NCBI RefSeq assembly: GCF_947507565.1
Contig: NC_089181.1
Span: 2,737,614-2,801,613 of the forward strand
Source: Oscarella lobularis
Taxonomy: Eukaryota > Porifera > Homoscleromorpha > Homosclerophorida > Oscarellidae
Direction: 5' to 3'
DNA: 64,000 nucleotides
Shown: in pieces, positions 38,901-53,656 of the stretch
How positions within the stretch are numbered: position 1 is the first letter of the stretch
Layout: every line of letters starts with the position of its first letter
Notes under the pieces: generated by a model
The model's input: only the letters and a program-made list of their open reading frames with translations
Told to the model about the DNA's origin: nothing
The model's database searches: none
Made by a program: the position numbers and the translations under genes

Positions 38901-41900
38901 GTCGTCGCCAGCGGGGGCGGTCAAATCGTCAACGAAGCGAAGGGGCAAGCAGAGCGCCTTTTCTCTCAACGTAAACGTCGGTCGAGCGCAAGCGACGCTC
39001 ATGACATCAGCAGGCGTAATCAAACCCAAACTCCCCTCCGTAAAACATATCGAGTCTTTTTTTTCCTTTTTCTCGTCGTAGACGTCCGAAGACAAGCCGC
39101 CGTCGCCCGAAAAACTGATTCACATCAGTTCGGTCAAATCGAAAACGGACGATCGACAGGGAGAAATTCTCGTCGACGTCGACAATCTTCATCTCTTTAC
39201 CGTTACCGGTTACCAGGGCGACGACGGGCTTCAGTACGTCGTCGTTCAAGCGAATAAGTTCGGCGTTCGTCACGCCGGCGTCGTCGACCCGCTGGCGACT
39301 AAACCCGTATCAGCTGTCGGATTTTCGCCGTCGGCCGCGTCGGCTCTTCTAGCGACGATCGATCGACTGGAGTCGAATCGGGACGATGAGGATTCGCCGC
39401 CGATGCTTAGCGTGGCGATGAAGATTACGTCGGATGTGGCTGCTAATAGCCAGGCGGGTTACACTGGCGCAAAGACAAAGAGAATGTCTTATTTAATTTT
39501 TATTAATCAGGAGTGTCAAATAGCGATTTCGGTCAATCAAGCGCTGATTCATCATCGGATGTTACCGCCGGAACAAACGTGGATTACACAAGTGAGAATT
39601 ATTACGACGGGACTAATTAAATTGGGATTTTTATTATTAGATTGCCGACTTTTTTGCCGCAGTCAATGACGACGTTCCTGGCTACGTTCCGCCGACGACA
39701 GTGACGTCGCTCTGCTTTCACCTGACAGACTGCGTGATAGACTACAGGTCAAAAGTTTCCAAAAAATACATAGATTTTAAAAGTTAATAGCATTTCCAGA
39801 CCCAAGTACCTACGATGGCAGACGGCCGTGGGGATAGGATCGTGCAGCGTTTCGAGCAACATGGTGTACAAAAGCACGCAGACCGTATTCCGGTAACGAC
39901 GCCGAAATTTTACGTCTTAGCAGGACGAGATCGGTCGGGAATTTAGGGTTATTGTCAACACGGCTGAACTGTACATGTCCGAAAAACAACGAGAAGGCGT
40001 CATCAATTTAAAAAAGAGTACGTACAGCGTAATTCTACGACAAGTGCCTTCGCAATTTTTTTTCTTGACTTAGATTACGTCTGCGTTGGCGATTTGGAGT
40101 CATTTGACGTTCTCCTTAAAACGAGAGAAGATCCGGTAGGAATTCGGGACGAGAAAAGGACTTTAGTAGTAGTAGTGACGACGTTTTTCTTTTCCAGTCG
40201 CGTCCGTACCTTCTCTTGGAGGCGACCAATAATCGAGTGGACGTTCGAACGTGTCCCGATTCGTGCGTCGCGTTGCGCGACCTTCTCGTCTACGTCGCCT
40301 CGAACGCCGATCTCGATCCGGCCCTCGCGATTTCTCTACAACAACAAGGACAATCTTCTAGCGCCGCCGAAACGACTCAAAAGCGACCTGACAACGTAGG
40401 TGTCCACTAGGAAAAAATAATCAATTTTGTCTAACTTTGCGCAGGAGTCAGAGTGGCTCGCTGACGACAATCCGCTGGAGGAGAGCGATCCCTCGTTGGC
40501 TAGCGCTTTGAGCGAACGAAACGCGACGACGACAACGGACTCGTCGGACGACGAAGACGCGCTCATTCGCTCGACTGCCGGCTCCGCTTTTTCGTCGACG
40601 ACGTCTCGCGTGACAGCGGCAGACGACGACTTGCTCGTCGATTTTGACGTCGTCGATTTGCCGGGAAGGAAAAGCGCGGTACTGTCGTCGATCGATTTAT
40701 TGATTTATTGATTTTTTCTTTTCTCTCTCAGGGTCAGAGAAGCGTTGCCATTTGCAATTTGGAACCAGACGAAACGTTTACAATAGTCGAGGAGCATTTC
40801 TCTATTCCAGTAAGTTCTTGGAGGTGCACTGGGCTTTAATTGAATTTTTGTTCTTTTCTGCTATTAGAAAGGTCGCTCGGATTTGCTGAATCCGCCTCGC
40901 GGATATCCCGATTCGATCGTCACATATTTGCTGGGAGACATGACGATCGTCTGGCATCTCTACGGCGGCAACGATTTTGCCGTGACGTCGACGAAGAAGT
41001 CGTCTCCGCCGCAAACGGTTCGTCGAGCGCCGAGAAGAGCCGCCGCGAGCAAAAACACCAATTGGAAACATAAAGGAGGCGTTGCGCGCGATGAAACGCG
41101 TCTTATCGAGCTTCAACTAAGCAAGGTTGGCTGGTACTAGTCCTACGAAAATCGTAGTCTTTCATTTTCTTCTAGATTCGAGTGCGGTACGACGGTTATC
41201 CTTCCGACGGCGAAAGTGACAAGGCAACGAGACTCGCCGCTCTAATCGGCAATATCGAAATTCGCGATCGACTTGCGACGTCGAAAATCGACAAATTTCT
41301 TTACCAATACGTATCGGAAGCGAGACCGCGTCAGTCCCGTTCGAACATGGTGAGAGAAACTCGATATTCGCTCGTGTAACTACGACGTCGTTGTGTAGGT
41401 GACCGTTAAATTAGTCGTCAATAAACCGAACCCAGATACAGGCGACACGGCGATTCGTCTTCACGTGGGCGTCATGCCCATGCGTCTCAATGTCGATCAG
41501 GACGCGTTGACGTTCATTCACGATTTCTACACGCAGGTTTCGACCGCAGCGCCGGGTAAGCGCGCGAAAGAAAACCTCGAAACTCCGTTGACTTTTTTTT
41601 GAAATTAAATTTTAGCTATTTGTGTGTCAGAAAGTTGGAGTCCGACTCGCTCCGAAACTTTTCCTTCTCCCCTGCAGCCCGTTTCGGTCGCCGGCACGCC
41701 TCCGAGTCAGTCGACGGCGGCTCCGTCGTCTTCTCCCGACGGCACTTTGGTTTTCACGTCGTTCACGTTCTATCCCGACCTGCCGATACGAGTCGACTAT
41801 CACGGCAAATCGGTTGACTTGGAACAAGTATGTCATTCGTAGAGAAAAGAATCAGTATATCCACATCTCTACGTATAGGGAGCTGTCGCCGGCTTGGCTA

Positions 41901-42846
41901 AGGTTTTCGGCCTTCTCGGCGTCAAAGACTCTGAAATCGTCCTGAAACGACTCTCTTGCACAAAAGGGTGAGGTTTATTAATGGTTGAGAGATTTAGAGC
42001 ACTAAAGTTTCTACATTTTTAGCCTTCGAGGAACTGCGAGTTTGTTGGATTACGCGTCATCGGAATGGCAATCGGACATCGTCACTCAGTGGGCGGAAAT
42101 AGTCGGCGGGATCGGTCCGTTGAGCTCTCTCAAACAACTTGGTAAAAGCGCTTTTTGACCTGTGTGTAGTCTCGCCATTGATTTTTTTCAGCGCGGGGTG
42201 TCGTCGATCTCTTTTGGCTTCCTATCGAACAGTATCGCAAGGACGGTCGAATCGTGCGCGGTCTCCAAAAGGGTGCGAGCTCGTTTGGAACGTCGACGGC
42301 AATGGCAACCGTAGAACTCGTCAACAGACTCCTCCAAACAGTGCAGGTGCTGCGCCAGTGATTTCCGTCACCACGGTAATTGAATCTTGTTTTTTTCTTT
42401 TGTTCAGTCGGCAGCTGAAGTCGCTCACGACTTTGTCAGCCCATCCAATCAGGCGGAGAAGCGTCAAGCGTCCTCCGATCAAAAGAAACGCTACGGTCGC
42501 CAGCCGGCCGACATACGAGACGGCGTCAGCAAGGCCTACGACACCGTGGCAGATGTAATATCGCTTGGACGTCTTTTTTTATCAGCGGTAGTCGGTTATT
42601 GGACGCTTTTAGGGCTTGTCGGATACGGCTGCGAGGATTTATCAGACGGCGCAGGAAGAGGGGGAAAAGGGGGGCTATACGGCCGCCGTTGCCGGCGTTT
42701 TACGTCACTTGCCAGGCGTTGCCGTTCAGCCGTTTATACTTGCTACCGAAGCAACGACCAATGTACTCGGAGGCGTGCGAAATCATTTTAATCCCGACGC
42801 CAAACGAGAAGCGGACGACAAGTGGCGTACGGAGCGAAATGGGTAA
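35004..42846 (+). CDS. ATG2: Autophagy-related lipid transfer protein ATG2
   Basis: Chorein-type bridge protein that moves lipids from the ER to the growing phagophore with WIPI and ATG9. The start MAWLPSLPFADSIKKRACRF begins the Chorein-N domain (LVNQYLGKFLEEKIQVNQLQ, IKRIVVNVPWKAVLKDSISL). The middle is long, with acidic and Ser-rich inserts, including a run of seven Asp near 38.83 kb. The C-terminus has the ATG2_CAD features (SLPLVKIHLPSKRFYEDIYN; DQDALTFIHDFY; FTSFTFYPDLPIRVDYHGK) and the conserved end GVSKAYDTVAD, GVLRHLPGVAVQPFILATEA, NVLGGVRNHFNPDAKREADD. About thirty small exons. The intron 39454-39510 starts with GC and is a multiple of three. Largest gene here. It cannot be called 2A or 2B. 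Confidence 0.94.
35865..35897. repeat. TTAA/AATT microsatellite in an ATG2 intron
   Basis: About eight copies of a TTAA/AATT tetranucleotide fill a small intron just before its acceptor. Confidence 0.85.
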
Positions 42847-43032
42847 GGTGTCACAGTGACTACTTACGCTTGGTACACGTATATTTTTATTATTGGGCTT
42901 AGTTTAGGCAATGATTATTAGTTTCTATAAAAAAGAGACGGTTAGCTAAGTTGCTAATGTTAATTTGATGAGATGTGCGCATGAATTCTTTTGCAGTTTT
43001 CGCGCGGCGTTGCTTTCCCATCCCGGATTAGA

Positions 43033-45177
43033 ATGACGTCTGCTAAAGCCGCACTCGAATCTCTCGCAATAGGAACCGAAAAACGGATTGCCGTTGTGCT
43101 AGAAATAGGAAGCGCATACACGAGGTATCTACGACGTGTTATTGGGCGACCGAGGCCCCTTATTGGGTGCTCTCGCACTGCAGATGCGGTTTTGCCGGCG
43201 AAAGTTGCCCGCGCCACATCGTGGCGACAAAAGTGCGACGCTACATGACAGATAAGGTGAGCAAAAACTCAGATATTCATCTCAAACCGACTCGGGAGGG
43301 GGGGAAAAGATTGTGAGCGTTTTTTCCGACGAATTTCTCAAAAATCCGACCGACCTCTACGACGTCCTAATCGACTTCATCGAATTCATCTACTTCAAGT
43401 ATGTCAACAGTACGTTCCCTCTCATTTTCGTTAACAATTCTTCCAGATGTCTTTTGGTGAATCCTAAAGATCGTCGTGTCGTCATTGTCGAGCCTCTAGT
43501 CTGGCCGGACATCGTGCGACAGACTTTGGCGCGAGTTCTTTTTGAGCACTATTATGTAGGGAGGGATATAGGCGCGGCTCGTTTATTACGTTTTATTGCT
43601 TAGGTTCCCTCTCTCTTATTCTATCCGAGTCCTTTTGCCGCTCTGCTGCCCCTGGGCGTTTCTACCGCTTTGGTTGTTGATTGTGGCTATGCAGAGACAT
43701 CTGTTCTACCCATATCCTTTTTGCTTGTGTGTGGGTTGGTCCAAGATCCCGACCTCTTCTTATTTTGACCTTAATTCGCTTACTTTACGTTTATGAAGGA
43801 TATGGTATAATCAAAGGGTGGGATGCAATTCGTTTGGCAGGCAAGACGTTGCATGGGTATGTAAGACAAAACGGCCTATTATTGCAAAGCGTGGAGACAC
43901 TATATCATATTAGAGAGATTGAGCATTTTCTTCGTGAGCACGCTACTGTGACGGATGGACAGGACGAAAAGCGATATGGTAAGAATTCGCAGCAGTGTAC
44001 AAGTTATCACGTTCTGTGTGTAGGTGGCGTGTCCGAGGATGTGTTAGAGGACATCAAAGGTTGACCACTTTTTGCAATGTCTAATTTCTATGAATATTTT
44101 GCAGCTCGGACGTGTTTTCTTGGCGACACCTTGATATCATCTCAATATCAAGCTTTGTCTGATGTTCTGGGGTACAGTACAGTAATAATGAGGTGTATAC
44201 GTTTCTTATTTCCTTTCTAAAGTGATTCTGAAAGTCGCGCCGAAGAAAAGGCAATACTGTTCTATTGCTTTTCGTTATTTTATCATTTTTTTTCTGCACA
44301 GCCCAAGCGTCTAGTTCCTCCCAATGTCGACTACCCACTCGACGGCATTTCTACTCTCGTCATTCCCGGAATACTCAGGCATGCATCCAGCGCATCAAGA
44401 GACCAGATTAAACATAATAATCTCCCCTCCTTAGAGATCAAGCACCAGAAGTTCTATTCAAACCAAACGACGACGGCGAGGGCGAATCAATAGTGACAAC
44501 CATCCTCGACTCAATACGAAAGGTCGGCCTTTAAAACCAAGCTTCGAATCCTCCATAATTTTATCATAGTGTCCAATGGATACTCGCCGAGCTCTATCCA
44601 ACAACATAGTGGTCGTAGGCGGCACAGCCATGCTCCCAGGATTTTTGTAAGAAATCCACAATCTTTATTGGGGAATAGTAGGCCTACACTAGTGTTTTCT
44701 CTAGGGCGCGGCTTCAATTGGAACTGAGTGACGTAGCGAAAAACGAAAAGTATAGCAAACTATTACCAGGTGCCGACTTTCTATTCCACGAACTCTCTGT
44801 TCCCGCTAACGTCGCCTGTTGGGTCGGAGGTAACCTCGACAGTTTTTTTTTCTTGGCGCACTTGGAGCACTTTTTTTTACTTAGGAGCGATACTGGCCTC
44901 CTTGGATAGTCTTCCGGAGAATTCCCTTTCTCGAGCCAGATTCCTCGAGACGAATCGTTTGCCCGATTGGACGTCGTGCGATCCCGAAGCGCGTCAAGTT
45001 CGTCCGGAAAAGATCTCTCTTGCGACCGCTCTGAGACGTCTTTCGGCGACTCCCAAACCCCGGAAAACGTCGGGGGGAAGGCGAGCTAGCGCTTCTGACG
45101 CCGTTGGCGCGAGTACGCCGGCGAGTTCGCGTTTGAGAACGGTTTCTCCGGTTTCGGAAGACAAGAACGAAAGTTGA
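43033..45177 (+). CDS. ACTR10: Actin-related protein 10 (Arp11), dynactin pointed-end subunit
   Basis: Caps the pointed end of the dynactin Arp1 filament. The start MTSAKAALES leads into RIAVVLEIGSAYTR-CGFAGES, then DFIEFIYFKCLLVNPKDRRV, VIVEPLVWPDIVRQTL, TALVVDCGYAETSVLP, GKTLHGYVRQ, GVSEDVLEDIKARTCF, PPNVDYPLDG, NIVVVGGTAMLPGFL, VPANVACWVGGAILASL, RFLETNRLPDWTSCDPE. The actin fold's nucleotide loops are partly degenerate, as usual in Arp11. The C-terminus carries a Ser/Arg-rich tail ([20 protein letters not shown]) that I do not recall from vertebrate ACTR10. Preceded by ATG2 at 186 bp. Confidence 0.93.
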
Positions 45178-45256
45178 ATGTGCTGTGATTTTGAATTTAT
45201 CGTATACAGATGCTCGCTGAGCGAACTAGACACTTTGAATCGACAGAGAACAGATC

Positions 45257-45266
45257 TGCGCATGCG
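45257..45266. promoter_or_regulatory. NRF1-type palindrome upstream of the PLD gene
   Basis: TGCGCATGCG, a close match to the NRF1 consensus YGCGCAYGCGCR, lies 24 bp before the PLD start, in the 112 bp gap after ACTR10. Confidence 0.5.
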
Positions 45267-45289
45267 TTTTCCAGATAGACTTCTAAACC

Positions 45290-46961
45290 ATGAGGAAAAT
45301 TTCGCTTTGTGCTCTGTTGCACGTACTCCTTCTCTTCATCAATTGTTACTGCGAAGTAGTAGAAGACAACTGCAGGTAGAAGCGACCGCGTCGACGTCAT
45401 GAAGTCGTTTTTCTCGCGATTGTGTCCAGCATGCAGCTCGTCGAGAGCATTCCGGAGAATCTCACCTTTTCGCCTGGCTCGCCGACTCACTTGTCGACGT
45501 ACAATGCGTGGAGATATCTCATCGAAAGTGCCCGAGCAACGATTGACATCGGCTCGTTCTATTGGACACTTCGGGGAACGCCAGCCAATCAGGACCCGAC
45601 CGATTGCGAGGTAAAATCAAATTATCGAATTAATTAATTATGTTAGGATAATCGCACATTGCAGGGTGAGTCAATATTCCGTGCTTTGATGGACGTTGGT
45701 TCGTCCGAAAAGGTGAAGGTTCGCATTGTTCAGTCGGAACCGTCTTCGGAATTCCCCAATAATGATACGGCTGCGCTTGCGGCGTCCGGCGCCGCTCAAG
45801 TGCGCAGTCTCAATCTGGAACGCCTTGTCGGAGGCGGAGTGCTGCACACGAAATTTTGGATTGTCGATTCGAAGCATTTCTACATCGGCAGTGCCAATTT
45901 CGACTGGAGATCTCTCACGCAGGCACGAAGAAAAAAAGGGGGCTTCATTTACTAATTATCTTCGCAGGTAAAAGAGATGGGGATAATGGCGTTGGACTGT
46001 AGTTGCTTGGCTGGTCAACTGAGCAAAGCTTTTGAAATGTATTGGAGCGTCGCTCTTCCGAATGCCACTATTCCGTCCGCGTGGCCACCGGCAGTCGATA
46101 CGCAATTCAACGTTCATTCGCCACTATGCCTTCAAATTAACGAGACATCGTCGTTGGCCACTTTTGGAGTAGAGATTAATTATTTGGCCCTCTCTATTCA
46201 TTTTTATTTATATTTAATCCGAGATAGATTGATCCGCCTGAGTTTGTCGCTCGTGGCTGGTCATCCGACTTGGACGTCATACTTCACGTTATTGACTCGG
46301 CCACAACGCAGATCAACGTTGCCGTAATGGATTATTTTCCAACGACTCTTTACGATGATCCCAATACGTGAGTGAGCAAGTGTTGTAGCCGATTCTCGAT
46401 GTCAGGATTTTTGCTTGTTTTTAGGTATTGGCCAATCATCGACGACGCTCTTCGTCGCGCGGCGTTTAATCGAGGCGTACGCGTGCGTCTCCTGGCAAGC
46501 CGTTGGAATCACACGTTTCCAGACATGTTCAATTATTTGCGTTCTCTCGCCGCGCTGAACGGAACGACCAATGAGAATCACGCTGTTCACGTAGAAGCGG
46601 TAAGAAAGTACGTGCTTGTCTTTTCTCTCTTTTTTTTGGACAGAAATTCTAGGGTCTATTCACTGTTCCTTCTTATACGGAAAGACAGGCAAAGATTCCC
46701 TTTGGACGAGTGAATCACAACAAGTATATGGTTACAGACAATGCCGCATACGTTGGTTAGTCTGAAAAAAATTTTCTTGAAAAGCACCTTATATTTGATT
46801 TGCCAGGCACTTCCAATTGGTCTGGTGATTATTTTATTGACACAGGTGGCGTCGGTCTGGTCGTCAATCAGACGGGAACAGCAAGCGATGATCTTATTCA
46901 AGAGCAGCTCTTAGCTGTATTCAATCGAGACTGGAACTCTGCATTTACCACGATTCTTTAG
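45290..46961 (+). CDS. Phospholipase D-family exonuclease, PLD3/PLD4-like, secreted
   Basis: PLD3/PLD4 homologue; vertebrate members are lysosomal 5'-3' exonucleases. Two HKD motifs: [20 protein letters not shown] (HxKx4D) and [20 protein letters not shown]. Other matches: [67 protein letters not shown]. The protein starts with a cleavable-looking signal peptide ([22 protein letters not shown]) rather than the type II membrane anchor of PLD3/4. The mature enzyme may therefore be soluble in the lumen or secreted. Ends [13 protein letters not shown]. Several small exons. Confidence 0.9.
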
Positions 46962-47081
46962 GTGCACGTATAAATTTTCGGCCACGTGACGAGTAGGTGT
47001 ACTGCGCGCGGCCACTGCGCGCGCTGCCCCTGTAACCCCCAGTGATTCGCTCTTTCTCTCTCGGGCGCGCGTGCAGCTTCG

Positions 47082-50000
47082 ATGGCAGCCGACGAACAGA
47101 AAGTCATTGAGAATATTCTCGCCAACTGCGGCCAACCGGAGACGGGTCGAATTCGCGTATCGAGCGTCGTGGATTATCTTCGCTCCCTCGCCGTCGAAAT
47201 CAGCGAAGTGAGCCGCGGGGGACCCCTTCGACTTTAGGCGCGTACAAATAGTCGCCCGTACGCGCCTAGTCGCTCGACAGGGGCGCCGTAAATCCAAGAA
47301 TCGCGCGTGTAGGAGAACTTGGACGCGCTGTCCGTGCTGTTGGACCCGAAACGGATCGATCTCGACGTCGACGAAGACGAGTTTCGAGCGAAGGCATCCG
47401 CCTGGATTCGGGACATTCAGGAACAGGCGCGGTAATTTGCAGAAACGGGTGCCGGAGGGAAAAGGGGCAAAAAATATTTGCAGAGGCGTCGATGACGTCA
47501 GCGACGAAGACAGAGGCAACGCGAGTCTGAATCAAGCCGATTTGTGTAGGAATAGAAATAGTGTTTATATAGTCAATCATTTTTTGGGGGGGTACGCGTA
47601 GTCGCAAATTGGTCAGCTATTAGTGCTGATAGCATTGAGGGATATGGCGGGGAGACTTCGTCGATTTCAAAGAGTTGGTACGTCCGACTTCACAAGTGTT
47701 GCCCAAATAAAACAACCATTGAAAGGGATTATTCTGAGCTGTTGGGTAATGTCACTGAAATGAAGAGGCACATTGAGAAGTTGCAAAGTGATAAGAAAAA
47801 ATTGCAAGATCAGGTACACAGCGTAGTTGTGTGTATGTACAGTATGTATGTATAAGGCAACTCGTTGTTTCAGCTGAGTCAAGTGGAAGATGCCAACATT
47901 CAACTCTCTGTGGAATTGGAGGGTGCAAAGCGTCATTCGAGAACGTGGGTCTTTTTTTTTCTTGAAGGGGGAGTGAAAAGGGATTTCTCTAAACATTTTA
48001 GTGTGGAATCTGAGATGAAATTGAAAAAAGGGGAATTGGATCACTGTAAACAATGGAGAAAGAAAATTATTTATTATGAGGACTATTTTCTTTATATATA
48101 AAAGATGAGAAAACACTGGACGATTTGTCAAAAGAAAGAAATCAATTGGTACCCTTTATTGTAGACGAAGCTATTGGCACTGTATAAATAAGATTGCTTC
48201 TATAGGAAAAGAAAAACCAGGCTCTTGAAGCAAACCTGGCAGACATTCAAGATCAGGTCAGGGAAGACAAGAGACGGCGACGTTGCATCACGTACGGGGT
48301 ATTTATTAGTTGAAAGAAAAAGCGCGATGCATGGAGACGTTGGAAGATGAACACAGAAGACTTTGCGAAGAAATGGAAGCCCAAACGAGCCAAGTTGGCG
48401 ACAGAGACTATAAAAAGAAAGAATGAGTTTATTGAGGCGTTTTTCCTCTGAAGCGTTTTGAAGACGGAGACAGCGGCTCGGCGTCACTCGATCAGGTAAG
48501 GACGGAGGCACGTGACGGGACGAAAGATGATGATTCTCTTTCCTCAGTCTATTGGAAGCGTCGATGAACTCCTTCGAATTGTTCAGCAATTGAAGTCGGA
48601 AAATCAGGCAAGATCATTTTTAAAAAATTTGATTAGGAATTTGACGTCTTTTTGTGTGCAGCTACTCTTGCGGGACAAGAACGAACTCGAACGAAGTCTG
48701 ATTCACGTCAATGAAAGGTATATACATTCCTACATATCTAATAAACGCGGTTGTCATGGGGATGGTTGCCAAGGTTAAAGGTGTCAGAAGAAGAAAAGTC
48801 GCTTCTTCCCAATCCCGTCTTTACGAGCACTCCCTCGCGATTGTCGTCGTCGCCACGTCGCCGTCGCCGTCATCGTCTTGAGGTCTTGTGTGACGTCACA
48901 CGCGCACGCACACAATTCGGGTCATCCTAAATTCCCCATTTAGGACGACGACAACGACGACGACGACGAAGGTGAGGAGGAAATCGAGGTGGACGGGCCC
49001 GTCATTAGCGGCGATTTTTCTTCTCAATGTGCCGCCGCCGGTGGCGGCGGCGAAACGTCGCTTCATCCGCTCACGTCTTCGTTTGATCAATTCACCGTGA
49101 TTGCGTCACAGGCGGTCAATTTCTTTTTTCGAAAAAAATCGTTCATTTTTTTTGACGTTTTACGACAGAAAGCCCAGTCGCATCAGAGAACGGAACGGGC
49201 TTTGCAGCTCGTCTCCGAATTGTCTTCTTTAGATCCGTCGCGAAATCATTCGTCTGAGGTTAGTTAGCTCGGCTGAGAGAGAGAGAGAGACGTTTCCGCA
49301 ACTACGGAACGAATGCCTAGGTTGTCAAGACCGAATTAGAAGAAGACGAAATATCATTTAGGAGAAAGCTCGAGCATTTTGTTAAGTCGAAAGAACGGAC
49401 TGTAGAAAAGTACGTCGCCGTAGAATCGCTCCGTAATTTGTCTCATTGTCTCAATTGCGTAGACTTAAAAAGATGCACGCGAAAGTAGAGAGACTAACAG
49501 GTAACGCCAGCGGAGAACGGCGGATTGCGATTGTTTCATTGCGTTTTCGGTTCGCAGAAGAAAAGCAGGAATTGACGCAGAAATTGGAAGACGCCCGAAA
49601 CGCGGCGCCTCCAGACGTTCCGTCAGTACAAAAAAATCAATAAAAAATGCCTATAGGAGAGCGGTTTCTCTCTTTTTAGCGAACTGGAACATTCGTTCAG
49701 AGAACGCATCGGCAATCTCTCCGAAACGGTCACTTTGTTTCAAACCAAAATCGAGCGACTATCGAAAAGGTAAATATTTTAATTGATTCAATTCGCCTTG
49801 TCGAACCGCGTGCCGCTAGCGTCCGAAGTCGAAAAGAATCCTCGGACGCCTCGACGAATCCAAGGTAAGCTCGCGCGCGTCAGACGAGAGCGTATTCGCG
49901 CACTTTCACGACGACCTCTAGTACTCTGACTGCGACGACCCCGCTTCGCGCTCGCGACTCGCGCTCGTGCGCGCAGACCTTTTTCCTCTGGGCGATTTTT

Positions 50001-50123
50001 CTCCTGTTGGCCGTCTTCGCTTTCTTCGCGCTATCCGCCGTCGATCGCTTCCCGTCGACGGCGTCGCAGTGCATGCCGCTGCCGAGAGGCTTCCTGTCCA
50101 AGGGCGGAAAGACGCCGCAATGA
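47082..50123 (+). CDS. KASH5/IRAG-like coiled-coil tail-anchored protein
   Basis: The N-terminal 90 residues (VIENILANCGQPETGRIRVS, SVVDYLRSL, LSVLLDPKRIDLDVDEDEF, WIRDIQEQA) match the EF-hand-like domain shared by KASH5 (CCDC155) and LRMP/IRAG2. A linker with SIEGYGGETSSISKSW follows, then a long coiled coil over many small exons (MKRHIEKLQSDKKKLQDQ, SQVEDANIQLSVELEGAKR, KNQALEANLADIQDQ), acidic and Ser/Arg-rich stretches, and one C-terminal membrane segment (FFLWAIFLLLAVFAFFALSA) with a 29-residue lumenal tail ending KGGKTPQ. The tail lacks the PPPX end of true KASH peptides. An ER or nuclear-envelope anchor is likely; dynein binding (KASH5) and InsP3-receptor association (IRAG) are both possible roles. 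Confidence 0.78.
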
Positions 50124-50281
50124 GAGAAGAAACATTCTAATAATTCGAAAAGAAAAATCACGCGACTACTGCCCTCCTTTATCTATGCACCAAACGAAGA
50201 GACCAATGATAGTAAACAAATCTACGAGAGACAGAGAGAAAAAAAGCTTTGTCTTGTCCTTCCCCCTCCTTCCTTTCTCCT

Positions 50282-53514
<3,233 letters not shown>

Positions 53515-53656
53515 TTTGGTAAGAGTCACGTGCAAAACGGGGTGCTTTCGCGCGGTTTACGGGATACGGGCGAGCGATTCGGGGCGCCATTGGGTCTCTT
53601 GTATCACGTGCGATGTCATCCCGCGCCAAACTCTAAGAAGACCCGTACATTGTAAT
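53515..53656 (-). promoter_or_regulatory. MCM5 promoter with two E2F sites and a CCAAT box
   Basis: TTTCGCGCG (53546-53554) and GCGCCAAA (53623-53630) both match the E2F consensus TTTSGCGC in opposite orientations. An inverted CCAAT (ATTGG) lies at about 53589-53593 between them. This is the standard arrangement of G1/S replication genes. The DNAAF10 stop is at the far end of the 142 bp gap. Confidence 0.7.

Noticed and set aside
39454-39510. Read-through of the ATG2 frame over 19 codons
   Set aside because: The segment starts GCGGGT, ends ATTAATCAG, is 57 bp like other introns, and its removal joins NSQ to ECQIAISVNQ; a GC-AG intron is more likely than coding.
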